Shown here one piece after another: positions 46,849 to 55,325 of a DNA stretch of 64,000 nt. The stretch is taken from positions 806,001 through 870,000 of the forward strand of contig CAWCJO010000004.1 in assembly GCA_963795935.1 (NCBI GenBank), read 5' to 3'. Both the position numbers and the translations under genes were made by a program. The DNA comes from JAICMB01 sp963795935. Its GTDB lineage: Bacteria; Acidobacteriota; Terriglobia; Bryobacterales; Bryobacteraceae. The notes under the pieces were generated by a model, which made no database searches, had not been told where the DNA came from, and was given only the letters and a program-made list of their open reading frames with translations. Position 1 is the first letter of the stretch. Each line of letters starts with the position of its first letter.

Positions 46849-48592
46849 ATGCCGCTCATCTTGAGGCGTTGTCTGTTGCTGGCGGCGCTCTGCGGCGCGT
46901 GCCTGCGGGCGCAGCCCGTGGTCAATTCCGCGGTGAACTCGGCCAGCTACTTAGTCCCGCCGCCCGCCAACTCGAACACGGCGCCGGTGACGGACATCGC
47001 GCAAGGCTCCATTTTCGTCCTGTTTGGAACCGGCCTGGGCCCCTCCACGCTGGTCCAGGCGGGGGGGCTGCCGCTTCCGACAACTCTGCCGTCGGGCAAC
47101 GGAACATCGATCTCGATCGTCAGCGGCGGGCAAGCCGCCGCGTCTTATCCGGCTTTTATGGTTTACACCTCGGCGACCCAAGTCGCCGCCATTCTGCCCT
47201 CCAATGCGCCCACCGGACAGCTTACCCTCACGCTTACCTATAATGGCCAGACCAGCAAGCCCGTGACATTCAATGTGACCAAAACGGCGCCCGGCATATT
47301 CACGCAAAACGAGCAGGGCACGGGTCCAGCGGCGGCGCAGGTGGCATTCTCAGGCACCGATATGCGCACGAACAATTTCACGACCCCGGGGACGCCCAAT
47401 TCGATCATGGTGCTTTACGGGACCGGCTTCGGCCCGATTTCCGCGGCCGACAACGTCGCGCCCGGAGCGATTTCGACCGATCGCGGACGTGCGCGTCACG
47501 ATCGGAGGCGCCAGCGCCGCGGTTCAGTACGCCGGCCGCTCGCCGAATTATGCCGGCCTCGATCAGGTGAATATCCAGCTTCCATCGAGCCTGCCATTGG
47601 GCTGCTACACGCCCGCGGTCGTGACCGTCAACGGCATTCCAAGCAACGATTTCACGCTCTCGACCGCCAGCGCGACCGGCTCCTGCGTCCATCCCTTCGG
47701 CCTCAACGCGCAATCTGAAGCCGCCGTGGATGCCGGGGGCACGGCCAACGTCGGCGTCTTTGCCGCCATCCGCGGAGCCGTGCTATCGCTCAATGCCGAA
47801 GGAGCGGGCGGACTTTTTGAGAGCGCCAACGCCGCGCAGTTATACGCCACATATGCCACGCTCCTCACGAATTTTCACGTCGAGTATTACCCCGTCCTGG
47901 GCGTACCCGGCATTAATATTGGAACCTGCGTAATATACGATGAGCTGTCCGGCCTTTCCTCCGGCGTTTCCGTCCCGCGCGATTTCACCAGCATCGGTTC
48001 GAGGGAACTGCAGCCCGCGGCTTCTCTGACCCTCTCCGGACCGAACAACGCTTCGCAAGACATTAGTCGCGCCGGGAGTGCGCCCGGCTCCGGATATCTC
48101 TGGCTGAATATCCTGACGCCTTTGCTCGGACCCGGAACTTGGACGCTCTCGGGCGCCGCTGGCCCGGACATCGCGGCCTTCAACGCTCAGACGCAATTCC
48201 CGGCCAACCTGACGTGGACCAATATGGGAAGTTTGACGAACCCGCAGCGTGGCGGCACGACCATCTCATGGACGGGCGGCGGCACAACGGCGCAGCCCGA
48301 CGTCAACATCTTCGGAAATTCAAGCGTGTTCAACCTGACCGACCCGTCTCAGAACCGGGGCAAATCGTTCTCCTGCGTGGTCCCGGCCTCCGCGAGCCCC
48401 TTCGCTATCCCGGCCGCGATCACGCAGCAGCTTCCCGTCGCCGGCGCAAATGAAGTGGCGGCCGGATCGTTGGGAATCTCGACCGGCGGCGGCGCCCAGT
48501 TCAACGCCGCGCTCAGCAACGGGACGCCTCTCGACGGCTCCTTTTTCGGCTTTGGCGAGGCGTTCGTGAACCAGAACGTGATTTGGAAATGA
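46849..48592 (+). CDS. Solibacter-type secreted protein with duplicated IPT-like domain, one frameshift
   Basis: About 580 residues from ATG 46849, with a signal peptide to RAQP. The N-terminal ~220 residues carry two related modules: VVNSASYLVPPPANSNTAPV, GSIFVLFGTGLGPSTLVQAG, PSNAPTGQLTLTLTYNGQTS, and then NSIMVLYGTGFGPISAADNV and YAGLDQVNIQLPSSLPLGCY. This is the 'Solibacter C-terminal' domain (TIGR03437 type), here at the N-terminus. A shift near 47480 separates them. The rest (~47650-48592) is a beta-rich secreted region. A TATAAC ending 7 bases before the ATG suggests a leaderless message. Function unknown; probably cell-surface. Confidence 0.82.
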
Positions 48593-48687
48593 GGGTGCGG
48601 AACGAGGCCGCGCGCGGTAACCGGGCCAAGGCGCGCGCCGCCTTGTTATTCTTGAATCAACAGCTCTTTTGCTGGAGGGAAACTGCT

Positions 48688-49836
48688 ATGTTCGCCAAGA
48701 CCCAAGCTTGCGGTCTTCTTGCGCTCTCGATCCTGTTCGCGGGAGCGGCATTCGCTCAGATCAGCGCCATTGAAGGCGACGTCGTCGGACCCGATGGGCA
48801 GCCCGTGAAGGGCGCGCAGATCCTCATCGAGCGCGAGGACATGAAAGGCACCTACAAGGGCGCCAAGACGGACAAGAAAGGCCACTACATTTACAACGGC
48901 CTGCCTCTCGGCCTCTATAAGGTTACCGTCATCGTCGACGGGAAGAACGTGGACTTCGTCGATAAGGTCAAGACTTCGTTGGGCGAGCCGAAAGACGTCA
49001 ATTTCGATCTGAAGGCGCAGGCCCAGCAACAGGCCGCGCAAAAGAAAGCCATGCAGACCGGTACGCTCACGCCCGAGATGGAGCGCGGCATGAGCAAGGA
49101 ACAGAAGGAGGCCTACGAAAAGAAGGCTAAGGAGAATGCCGCTACCTTGGCCAAGAATAAGGTCCTCAACGACGCCTTCAACGCCGGCAAGGAAGCTTTA
49201 GTGGCCAAGAACTACGACGCGGCCGTAGATTCGTTCAAGAAAGCGTCCGAAATAGATCCCAATCAAAACGTGATCTGGGCGCAATTGGGCGAAGCCTACA
49301 TCGACGCCGGCAATTCCAAGACCGGCGCCGAGCAGCAGACCGCCTACGATCAGGGACTGCAGGCTTACCAGAAGGCCATCGAGCTGAAGCCGGACGACGC
49401 TTCGTACCACAATAACTACGCGTTGGCGCTCGTGAAGGACAAGAAGCTTCCCGAGGCGCAGGCGGAGCTGACCAAGGCGGCGCAGCTCGATCCCACCAAC
49501 GGCGGCAAGTATTATTACAATCTTGGCGCGGTGCTCATCAACGGTAACCAGAACGATGCAGCCGCCGAGGCTTTCAAAAAAGCGATCGAACTCGATCCCA
49601 ATTACGCCGACGCTCATTATCAGCTAGCGCTCACCCAGTTGGCGAAGGCGACAGTGGGCAAGGACGGCAAGGTGACTCCGCCGCCCGGAACTGTCGAGGA
49701 GCTTCAAAAATATTTGGAGTTGAAGCCCGATGGCCCGTATGCGGAGCCCGCCAAACAGATGCTGCAAACGCTGACCGGCTCGCTGCAGACCACGTATACG
49801 AATCCCGATGCGAAGAAGAGCACGAAGAAGAAGTAA
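48688..49836 (+). CDS. Secreted carboxypeptidase-regulatory-like and TPR protein
   Basis: A 382-residue protein with GGAGGG 9 nt before ATG 48688 and a signal peptide (LLALSILFAGAAFAQ). Residues ~25-110 form a CarboxypepD_reg-like beta-sandwich (IEGDVVGPDGQPVKGAQILI, DKKGHYIYNGLPLGLYKVTV). A Gln/Lys-rich helical linker precedes four TPRs (NYDAAVDSFKKASEIDPNQN, AYQKAIELKPDDASYHNNYA, LPEAQAELTKAAQLDPTNGG, AAEAFKKAIELDPNYADAHY). The C-terminus is a lysine tail. It may scaffold an outer-surface complex; no partner is known. Confidence 0.85.
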   Translation: MFAKTQACGLLALSILFAGAAFAQISAIEGDVVGPDGQPVKGAQILIEREDMKGTYKGAKTDKKGHYIYNGLPLGLYKVTVIVDGKNVDFVDKVKTSLGEPKDVNFDLKAQAQQQAAQKKAMQTGTLTPEMERGMSKEQKEAYEKKAKENAATLAKNKVLNDAFNAGKEALVAKNYDAAVDSFKKASEIDPNQNVIWAQLGEAYIDAGNSKTGAEQQTAYDQGLQAYQKAIELKPDDASYHNNYALALVKDKKLPEAQAELTKAAQLDPTNGGKYYYNLGAVLINGNQNDAAAEAFKKAIELDPNYADAHYQLALTQLAKATVGKDGKVTPPPGTVEELQKYLELKPDGPYAEPAKQMLQTLTGSLQTTYTNPDAKKSTKKK

Positions 49837-49889
49837 GCCCGTTTCCGGGGATGAGCGTGTTTTCATGAATACCCATACGCCGGAAATTT

Positions 49890-49903
49890 ACGTATAGATA
49901 CGT
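49890..49903 (+). promoter_or_regulatory. Perfect inverted repeat upstream of a small secreted-protein gene
   Basis: ACGTAT-AG-ATACGT, 6-bp arms with a 2-bp centre, 49 bp before the ATG at 49952. The AT-rich palindrome could be an operator or overlap the -10 region. Symmetry is certain; function is guesswork. Confidence 0.35.
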
Positions 49904-49951
49904 GCTCTTGAGGCGCCGCCCCATCGAATGAACTGGAGGCGGAAAAAAGAA

Positions 49952-50266
49952 ATGCTCAAGAGATTCGGATTAACGGCTTTGGCTCTCGCGACGGCCCTGG
50001 CGGTCGCCGCCCCAACGGTCACTTTGGCGGCGGACCGCGACGGCCGCGGGCGCGGTTTCGACCGCCACGAGGCGTACCGCGCGCCCGAGCGGGTGTACCG
50101 CGGGGGCGATCGCGGCCGGATCGGCATTGGTATCGGCGTGTACGCCGCGCCAGTGCCCGTGCCGGTCCCGGCGCCGGCGGCCGGTTATTACGACCAATTT
50201 GGCGTCTGGCACGTCTACGCCAACGGCTACTACAATCAGTTCGGCGCGTCGCCGTATTACCGATAG
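49952..50266 (+). CDS. Small secreted Gly/Arg- and Tyr-rich protein
   Basis: A 104-residue protein with GGAGGCGG upstream of ATG 49952. The signal peptide (LKRFGLTALALATALAVAAP) is followed by an Arg/Gly/Asp-rich stretch, a Val/Pro/Ala repeat (PVPVPVPAPAA) and a Tyr/Phe/Asn-rich tail with YYDQFGVWHVYANGYYNQFG, which contains two YY(D/N)QFG units. It looks like an extracellular matrix-type or surface peptide. No family is recognised. A strong terminator follows at 50288. Confidence 0.7.
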   Translation: MLKRFGLTALALATALAVAAPTVTLAADRDGRGRGFDRHEAYRAPERVYRGGDRGRIGIGIGVYAAPVPVPVPAPAAGYYDQFGVWHVYANGYYNQFGASPYYR

Positions 50267-50287
50267 GAAGGCCGCGCGGCGCTCTTT

Positions 50288-50317
50288 AAGACCTCACGCT
50301 CTCCAGCGTGGGGTCTT
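50288..50317. terminator. Bidirectional rho-independent terminator
   Basis: AAGACCTCACGCT and AGCGTGGGGTCTT form a 13-bp stem (one G-T pair) around a CTCC loop; a T run (GTTTTTGG, 50320-50327) follows on the plus strand. It lies between the convergent genes 49952-50266 and 50316-50729 and may serve both. Confidence 0.8.
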
Positions 50318-50729
50318 ACTGTTTTTGGGCCGATGATTTTTCGTCGCTCTTCGGAGGCGGCGGGTTGGCGACCACCCTCACGGCCAGGGGCTTCAAATCC
50401 AGGTCCTCTTTCACGTCGATGGCCAGCGGCGTGCCAACCGCGATGCGGCTGGGCTTCACCTCTTTATCGTTGTCGAAAAACTTCGTTTTATGGTCGCGCC
50501 GTATCGTCACTAACTGGTCCGATTGCAACTGCAGAGTAATTTCCTTGTTCGTCATCATCTTCAACGTGCCCTCCATCGTCGGGGTTGGCATGCCGGCGGT
50601 CGGAGGCGGGGCGTTGCTCTTGCCGGAACGCCGCGTGCGCGGATAGGGGGAGGGATAAGGATAGCCTTGACCGAGGGACGCAGCCGGCGCGAAGACCGCA
50701 AGCGCCAGCGCAAAAGCCGTGAATCGCAT
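50316..50729 (-). CDS. Secreted small protein, paralogue of 31619-32002; 5' end duplicated
   Basis: A 137-residue protein with a signal peptide (AFALALAVFAPAASLG), a Pro/Ser/Tyr segment (YPYPSPYPRTRRSGK) and the shared domain GTLKMMTNKEITLQLQSDQL, TKFFDNDKEVKPSRIAVGTP, DLDLKPLAVRVVAN. The first ~58 codons with start region are repeated at 52320-52511. The gene shares its terminator with the convergent small gene. Function unknown; the domain is beta-rich and may be a surface stability protein. Confidence 0.75.
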   Translation of the reverse strand: MRFTAFALALAVFAPAASLGQGYPYPSPYPRTRRSGKSNAPPPTAGMPTPTMEGTLKMMTNKEITLQLQSDQLVTIRRDHKTKFFDNDKEVKPSRIAVGTPLAIDVKEDLDLKPLAVRVVANPPPPKSDEKSSAQKQ

Positions 50730-50748
50730 CTAGTCTAATGTTGGCACA
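50556..50748. repeat. Left copy of a ~192-bp direct repeat
   Basis: The segment covers the 5' part of the 50316-50729 gene plus ~19 bp upstream. It recurs at 52320-52511 in the same orientation with about four substitutions and one 1-bp gap (~97% identity). The AlbA_2 gene lies between the copies. Confidence 0.92.
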
Positions 50749-50808
50749 GCCGTGTACCTGGCCTCATCTTGGTCTGGACGGTAGAGTGAAGCTCTAAAAT
50801 CGAATAGA

Positions 50809-52189
50809 GTGCCAGTTACCCCGGAACAGGTCGATATTTGGCGGCAATCGCCCTCCGAACATCAGCGTCTCGAGTTCAAGGAGGCGAAGCAACAGTACGA
50901 CTATCGAAAGCTGTGCCAATGCTGTGTTGCGATCGCAAATGAGGGCGGCGGATTCTTAATTCTCGGAATTTCGGACAAACCGCCTCGTCAGGTTGTAGGC
51001 ACAAAGGCTTGTCCGGATTTAACTGGCCAAGCCCAAAAGCTATTTGAGACTTTAGGGTTCAGAGTCGACATCGAAAAAGTCGATCACCCCGGCGGCAGAG
51101 TTCTCGTTTTTGAAATCCCCTCGCGGCCACGAGGCACGGCATATCATCTGGATGGGGCATACCTCATGCGTTCTGGCGAGGCTCTTCTCCCGATGAGCGA
51201 GGATCAGCTTCGGCGCGTGTTCGCCGAGGGCAGGCCTGACTGGGTCGAAGAACATACCAAAACGGCTCTCGGGGCGCAGGACATCGTCGAATTGCTGGAC
51301 ACGCAGTCTTTTTTTGAACTCCTAAAGCTGCCCTATCCGACGGAGCGGGCCGGCGTCATCGAGCGCCTCGAACGAGAACGGCTCATCGATGGCAGTGGCG
51401 GAAACCATTATTCAGTGCGCCGTATTGGCGCTCTCCTGCTCGCTAAACGCTTGGAAGAGTTTCCTGAATTGGCGCGGAAGGCTCCCCGGGTGGTCGTCTA
51501 CACCGGAACGACCAAACTGGAGACTCGGCTCGACCGGGTCGGGCTGCAAGGCTATGCTGTTGGATTCCAGCGCTTAGTCCGATTTATCATGGCGCAACTC
51601 CCCCGCAATGAAGTCATTAAAGATGCGCTTCGCACCGAAGTGAAGCTCATACCCGTTAATCCATCAGGATCTGGGAATGACGGGAGCTTCGGTGATGTTT
51701 GAAGTTTACTCCAACCGCCTCGAAATCTCGAATCCCGGCAAGCCGGTCGTACCGGTCGAGAGATTCATCGATGGCTATCAATCTCGAAACGAGCGCTTGG
51801 CCAGCTTAATGAGGCGAATGGGCATCTGCGAAGAAAAGAGTAGTGGAATCGATCGAGTCGTACAAACGGCTGAACGCTACCAGTTGCCCGCGCCCGATTT
51901 CCGTGAGGCCCATTCCCGTACGCTTGTGATCATTTACGGGCTTAAGAAGTTTGACGACATGGATCGCGATGCTCGCGTTCGCGCCTGTTATCAGCACTGC
52001 GCTCTCAAGTGGGTGATGTCGGAACGCATGACAAACCAAACCCTGCGCCAACGCTTTCGCTTGCCCGAAAGCAAGAGCGCGATCGTTTCGCAGATCATAG
52101 CATCGACGATCGAGGCTGGATTGGTGAAAGCGGACGAAACCATAGGGGCATCGCGCAAGTTCGCCCGCTACCTTCCATTCTGGGCGTGA
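50809..52189 (+). CDS. AlbA_2 (Schlafen-type) putative DNA/RNA-binding regulator, internally broken
   Basis: From a GTG at 50809 the N-terminal AlbA_2 domain reads SEHQRLEFKEAKQQYDYRKL, VAIANEGGGFLILGI and YLMRSGEALLPMSEDQLR. A central winged-helix part has YPTERAGVIERLERERLIDG and LLLAKRLEEFPELARKAPRV. The frame breaks near 51670-51690: the expected AIREL-ANA part before HQDLGMTG is missing ~30 bases, then MTGASVMFEVYSNRLEISNP and RFIDGYQSRNERLASLMRRM continue to 52189. Total ~450 residues fits the family ('ATP-binding/AlbA_2 domain' regulators), some linked to phage defence or transcription control. A TAAAAT at 50795 and no ribosome-binding site suggest a leaderless message. Confidence 0.8.
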
Positions 52190-52319
52190 GCTTGTTATTT
52201 AATTTTCGAGGAGGTCAAGAGACACGGACAATCTTTAAAACGCTGAGCTTTAAACCACTTGCTTATTTAAGCTTATCCCCGCCCGGGCGCATTGGCCTGT
52301 AAATCGGGTGAGCCCATTC

Positions 52320-52511
52320 CATCTTCAACGTGCCCTCCATCGTCGGGGTCGGCATGCCCGCGGTCGGAGGCGGGGCGTTGCTCTTGCCGGAACGCCGCGT
52401 GCGCGGATAGGGGGGGGATAAGGATAGCCTTGACCGAGGGACGCAGCCGGCGCGAAGACCGCAAGCGCCAGCGCAAAAGCCGTGAACCGCATCTAGTCTA
52501 ATGTTGACACA
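52320..52511. repeat. Right copy of the ~192-bp direct repeat
   Basis: A truncated duplicate of the 5' end of the 50316-50729 gene, on the minus strand. Its frame begins at about 52493, keeps the signal-peptide and SGKSNAPPPTAGMPTP coding stretch after a shift, and ends in unrelated codons by 52263. It is thus a gene fragment, not a working copy. Confidence 0.92.
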
Positions 52512-52569
52512 TCGATGCGCCGCTACTTCTACTTCAATCGGCTTGTGCGGCCCGATGTAGAATCGTAAC

Positions 52570-53250
52570 GTGCGGCTGCTCGTCATCGACGATGACGTTG
52601 AGTTGTGTTCGTTGCTCAAGGAGTATTTGCAGCGCGAGGATTACAACGTCAAGTGCGTCCACGACGGACGGGCGGGCCTGGAAGAGGCGCAAAGAGAAGG
52701 CTACGATCTCGTCATTCTCGACGTCATGCTGCCGGGCATGGATGGCTTCGAGATTTTGAAAAGGCTGCGCGAGGAGCGACGCATTCCAGTGTTGATGTTG
52801 ACCGCGCGCGGCGAGGACGTGGACCGCATCGTGGGACTGGAGCTCGGGGCCGACGATTATCTTTCCAAGCCCTTCAATCCGCGCGAACTGCTGGCGCGCA
52901 TCAAGGCCATCCTGCGCCGTTCGGAGGGAACGGTCAACCGCGGGCGCATCGAGGTGAACGGGGTGGCGCTGGATCCGGCGACGCGAGAGGTTTATAAGGA
53001 TGGGCAGCGCGTGGAGCTGACCACGCTGGAGTTCGACATTCTGGAACAGCTGATGCGCTCGGCGGGCCGCGAGCTCTCGCGCGATGCGCTGATGGAGAGC
53101 CTCTACGGCCGCAAGGCGACCCCTTTCGACCGTTCCATCGACATGCACGTGAGTCATCTGCGCAAGAAGATCGCCGGCGACCGCATTAAAACCATCCGCG
53201 GCGTCGGCTATCAGTTTGTGAGATCGCCCGGGGAAGGGGCGCCGGCATGA
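52570..53250 (+). CDS. OmpR/CpxR-family response regulator
   Basis: A 226-residue regulator from GTG 52570. The receiver has acidic pocket LLVIDDDVELC, phosphoacceptor Asp in YDLVILDVMLPGMDGFE (~D51), Thr in VLMLTARGE and Lys in YLSKPFNPREL. The winged-helix DNA-binding domain includes VELTTLEFDILEQLMRSAGR and FDRSIDMHVSHLRKKIAGD, typical of CpxR. It overlaps the kinase start (ATGA at 53247). TAGAAT at 52558-52563 lies immediately before the GTG, so a leaderless transcript is likely. Confidence 0.95.
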   Translation: MRLLVIDDDVELCSLLKEYLQREDYNVKCVHDGRAGLEEAQREGYDLVILDVMLPGMDGFEILKRLREERRIPVLMLTARGEDVDRIVGLELGADDYLSKPFNPRELLARIKAILRRSEGTVNRGRIEVNGVALDPATREVYKDGQRVELTTLEFDILEQLMRSAGRELSRDALMESLYGRKATPFDRSIDMHVSHLRKKIAGDRIKTIRGVGYQFVRSPGEGAPA

Positions 53251-54599
53251 CCTTATTCGCAAAAATCCTGATCTGGTTTTTCGCTACCACAGTCATCACG
53301 ATCACGGCGGTCGAGGTTACGACCGCGCTGACGTTCACGGCCCCGGAAGACCGGCGCTCGCCTTTCACCATGCTGATGAACGCGCGCCTGGAGGGCGCCA
53401 TCTACGCTTACGAGCACGGCGGACCGCAGCGCCTGGCGGAGTCGCTGGCGCGCTTTCAACATGCGACGGGATCGCAAGCGATTGTGACCGACAATCGCGG
53501 AAGGGACTTGGTCACGGGACAGGATCGCGCCGATCTGCTGAAACAGGCCGGGCCGCGTCCGCGCTTCCCTTTCGCGCGGCTTAACAGGACCGCCATCGCG
53601 CGGCATTCCCCGGACGGCCGCTATTGGCTGTTCGTCCTGGTGCCGCGGCAGAACTGGTATTTCTGGTTTTTCGAGTGGCAGCACCTCTGGATCCTGGCCA
53701 TCGTCGTCTTGCTTTGTTACGGCTTCGCGTACCACTTGACCTCTCCATTGCGAAAAATGCAGCACGCCGTGGACTGTTTCGGAAAGGGCGATTTCACGGC
53801 GCGCGCGGAGTCGGCGCGCCGCGACGAGCTGGGCCAGCTGGCGCGAACCTTCAATCAAATGGCGGATCGCATCCAGACGCTGCTGACGGCCGAACGGCGC
53901 TTGCTGCTCGACATTTCTCACGAGCTGCGCAGCCCTCTGGCGCGCCTCGGCGTGGCGGTGGAGCTGGCGCGCACGGAGCCGGGCGATAACGCCATGCTCG
54001 ACCGCATCGAAAAAGAAGCCGAACGGCTGAACGCCCTGGTCGGCGAGCTGCTTCAGGTCACGCGCGTGGAGGGCGATCCCTCCAAGAAGCGCAGGGAGCC
54101 GGTGCAGTTGGACGAGCTCATCGAAGAGATCGTGGGAGACACGTCGATCGAGGCCGCCGCCAGAAATTGCAGGCTCGAGCTGAGCCGCGAGCAGCCCGTG
54201 GTTCTCTCCGGCGACCTCGAGCTGCTGCGCCGCGCCATCGAAAACGTGGTGCGCAATGCGATCCGTTACGCGCCGCCGGGAACGGCGGTGGACATCAGCC
54301 TGGCCGCGGCCGGTGGGCTGGCCCAGATTTGCGTTCGCGACCGTGGGCCGGGCGTGCCGGAAGAGGAGCTGCCGCGGATCTTCGACGCGTTTTATCGCGT
54401 GGAGGAGGATCGCGATCGAGCCAGCGGAGGAGTCGGGCTGGGCCTTGCCATCGCCAAGCGGGCCGTCGAGTTGCATCACGGAAGGCTGTATGCCCGCAAC
54501 GCTTCTCCGGGGCTGTTGGTCGCGATCGAGTTGCCGAACGTCGCTATTCGGGAACGGACGGCCGCCGAGCCGCTAGAGGCCGCTTCCCCGCGAGCCTAA
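53247..54599 (+). CDS. CpxA-like sensor histidine kinase
   Basis: A 450-residue kinase: helix 1 (AKILIWFFATTVITITAVEV), a periplasmic sensor of ~120 residues, helix 2 (LWILAIVVLLCYGFAYHLTS), a HAMP domain with RDELGQLARTFNQMADRIQT, the phosphoacceptor motif LLLDISHELRSPLARLGVAV (~His 235) and the ATPase domain with NVVRNAIRYAPPG, DRGPGVPEEELPRIF and GGVGLGLAIAKRAV. It likely phosphorylates the overlapping upstream response regulator, probably in envelope stress. Its stop overlaps the convergent PIN toxin stop by 3-4 bases. Confidence 0.95.
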   Translation: MTLFAKILIWFFATTVITITAVEVTTALTFTAPEDRRSPFTMLMNARLEGAIYAYEHGGPQRLAESLARFQHATGSQAIVTDNRGRDLVTGQDRADLLKQAGPRPRFPFARLNRTAIARHSPDGRYWLFVLVPRQNWYFWFFEWQHLWILAIVVLLCYGFAYHLTSPLRKMQHAVDCFGKGDFTARAESARRDELGQLARTFNQMADRIQTLLTAERRLLLDISHELRSPLARLGVAVELARTEPGDNAMLDRIEKEAERLNALVGELLQVTRVEGDPSKKRREPVQLDELIEEIVGDTSIEAAARNCRLELSREQPVVLSGDLELLRRAIENVVRNAIRYAPPGTAVDISLAAAGGLAQICVRDRGPGVPEEELPRIFDAFYRVEEDRDRASGGVGLGLAIAKRAVELHHGRLYARNASPGLLVAIELPNVAIRERTAAEPLEAASPRA

Positions 54600-55030
54600 G
54601 CGGCCATGCCCGCGAACGGGTTTTTCACCGTCGTTTCGCCGACCGCGAGGCCATCCTGCAAGTCCTCGCTGTACAGCGTCGAGCATCCGCCTTCGCGCGC
54701 CGCCGCGACGATCAAGGAATCATACCAGCTCAGCCGGTAGCGACTGAATATCCGCAAAGCATCGCCGTATAGGGCCGGAGACGAGTGGATCGCGAGCAAG
54801 GGTTTAAAAACAGTCGAGAGATATTGCTGCGCTTCGGGCTCCGTCATGGGATGCTTGAACCGCCTGCAAGCCACGTTGAAGAATTCCTGCACTACCTGAA
54901 AGCTGACGATCGCTGTACGGGACGCGATTGAATCCCCGATCAACTGTATGGAGCGTTTGCGCTTTTGCGGCGACGTCTCGTCAAATGAATACGCAAATAC
55001 GTTTGTGTCCAGGAACGATCTGGCGGCCAA
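54596..55030 (-). CDS. PIN-domain toxin, VapC-like
   Basis: A 144-residue ribonuclease. The PIN acidic residues are visible: Asp in FLDTNVFAYSF, Glu in VVQEFFNVACRR, Asp in SWYDSLIVAAAREGG and Asp in LYSEDLQDGL. VapC toxins cut tRNA or rRNA when their antitoxin is lost. TTG at 55030 is the likely start (LAARSFLDTN), 12 bp after the antitoxin stop. It is convergent with the sensor kinase gene and the stops overlap at 54596-54599. Confidence 0.88.
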   Translation of the reverse strand: MAARSFLDTNVFAYSFDETSPQKRKRSIQLIGDSIASRTAIVSFQVVQEFFNVACRRFKHPMTEPEAQQYLSTVFKPLLAIHSSPALYGDALRIFSRYRLSWYDSLIVAAAREGGCSTLYSEDLQDGLAVGETTVKNPFAGMAA

Positions 55031-55042
55031 TGGTATCCCTCG

Positions 55043-55261
55043 CTAGCGCTCGTTCATCTCTTCGCGCGAGAAATGGCGCCCGGCGCGAACGCCTTTCAAC
55101 CGCTCCATCAGGTTCGTGAATTCCTGGCGGCTTCCATTTTGCGCCGTGTATTGCCGCAGCCACTCGCGAAACGCGAGGTTCAGGGTCTTATGTTGGGATC
55201 GCGCCACCAGCCGGGCTTGCTCGATCAGATCCTCTTCCGCCGACAGCGTTATATTCTTCAC
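55043..55261 (-). CDS. Antitoxin of the PIN toxin
   Basis: A 72-residue protein from a GTG at 55261: VKNITLSAEEDLIEQARLVA, ARSQHKTLNLAFREWLRQYT, then a basic tail (RLKGVRAGRHFSREEMNER). The N-terminal half is a ribbon-helix-helix type motif (ITLSAEEDLIEQAR) as in VapB-like repressors, the rest would wrap the toxin. It precedes the toxin gene by 12 bp, the classic order. It starts inside the 50-bp region upstream of the divergent BlaI gene. Confidence 0.8.
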   Translation of the reverse strand: MKNITLSAEEDLIEQARLVARSQHKTLNLAFREWLRQYTAQNGSRQEFTNLMERLKGVRAGRHFSREEMNER

Positions 55262-55309
55262 GATTCCAGTGTACACGAAAACAGGGGGCTTGACATTCCG
55301 GCCGCTTAG

Positions 55310-55325
55310 TACTAATAAATTAGTA
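55310..55325 (+). promoter_or_regulatory. BlaI-type operator overlapping the repressor start
   Basis: TACTAAT-AA-ATTAGTA is a perfect 7-bp-arm palindrome whose last base is the A of the BlaI ATG. TTGACA at 55290-55295 lies 14 bp upstream, so the -10 region must fall inside the palindrome. The pattern resembles TACTA-type BlaI/MecI operators and implies autorepression and a leaderless message. The palindrome is seen; the regulation is inferred. Confidence 0.7.

Noticed and set aside
50556..52511. The 192-bp repeats as target-site duplications of a transposon
   Set aside because: Too long for any transposase-made duplication, and no transposase or terminal inverted repeats lie between them.
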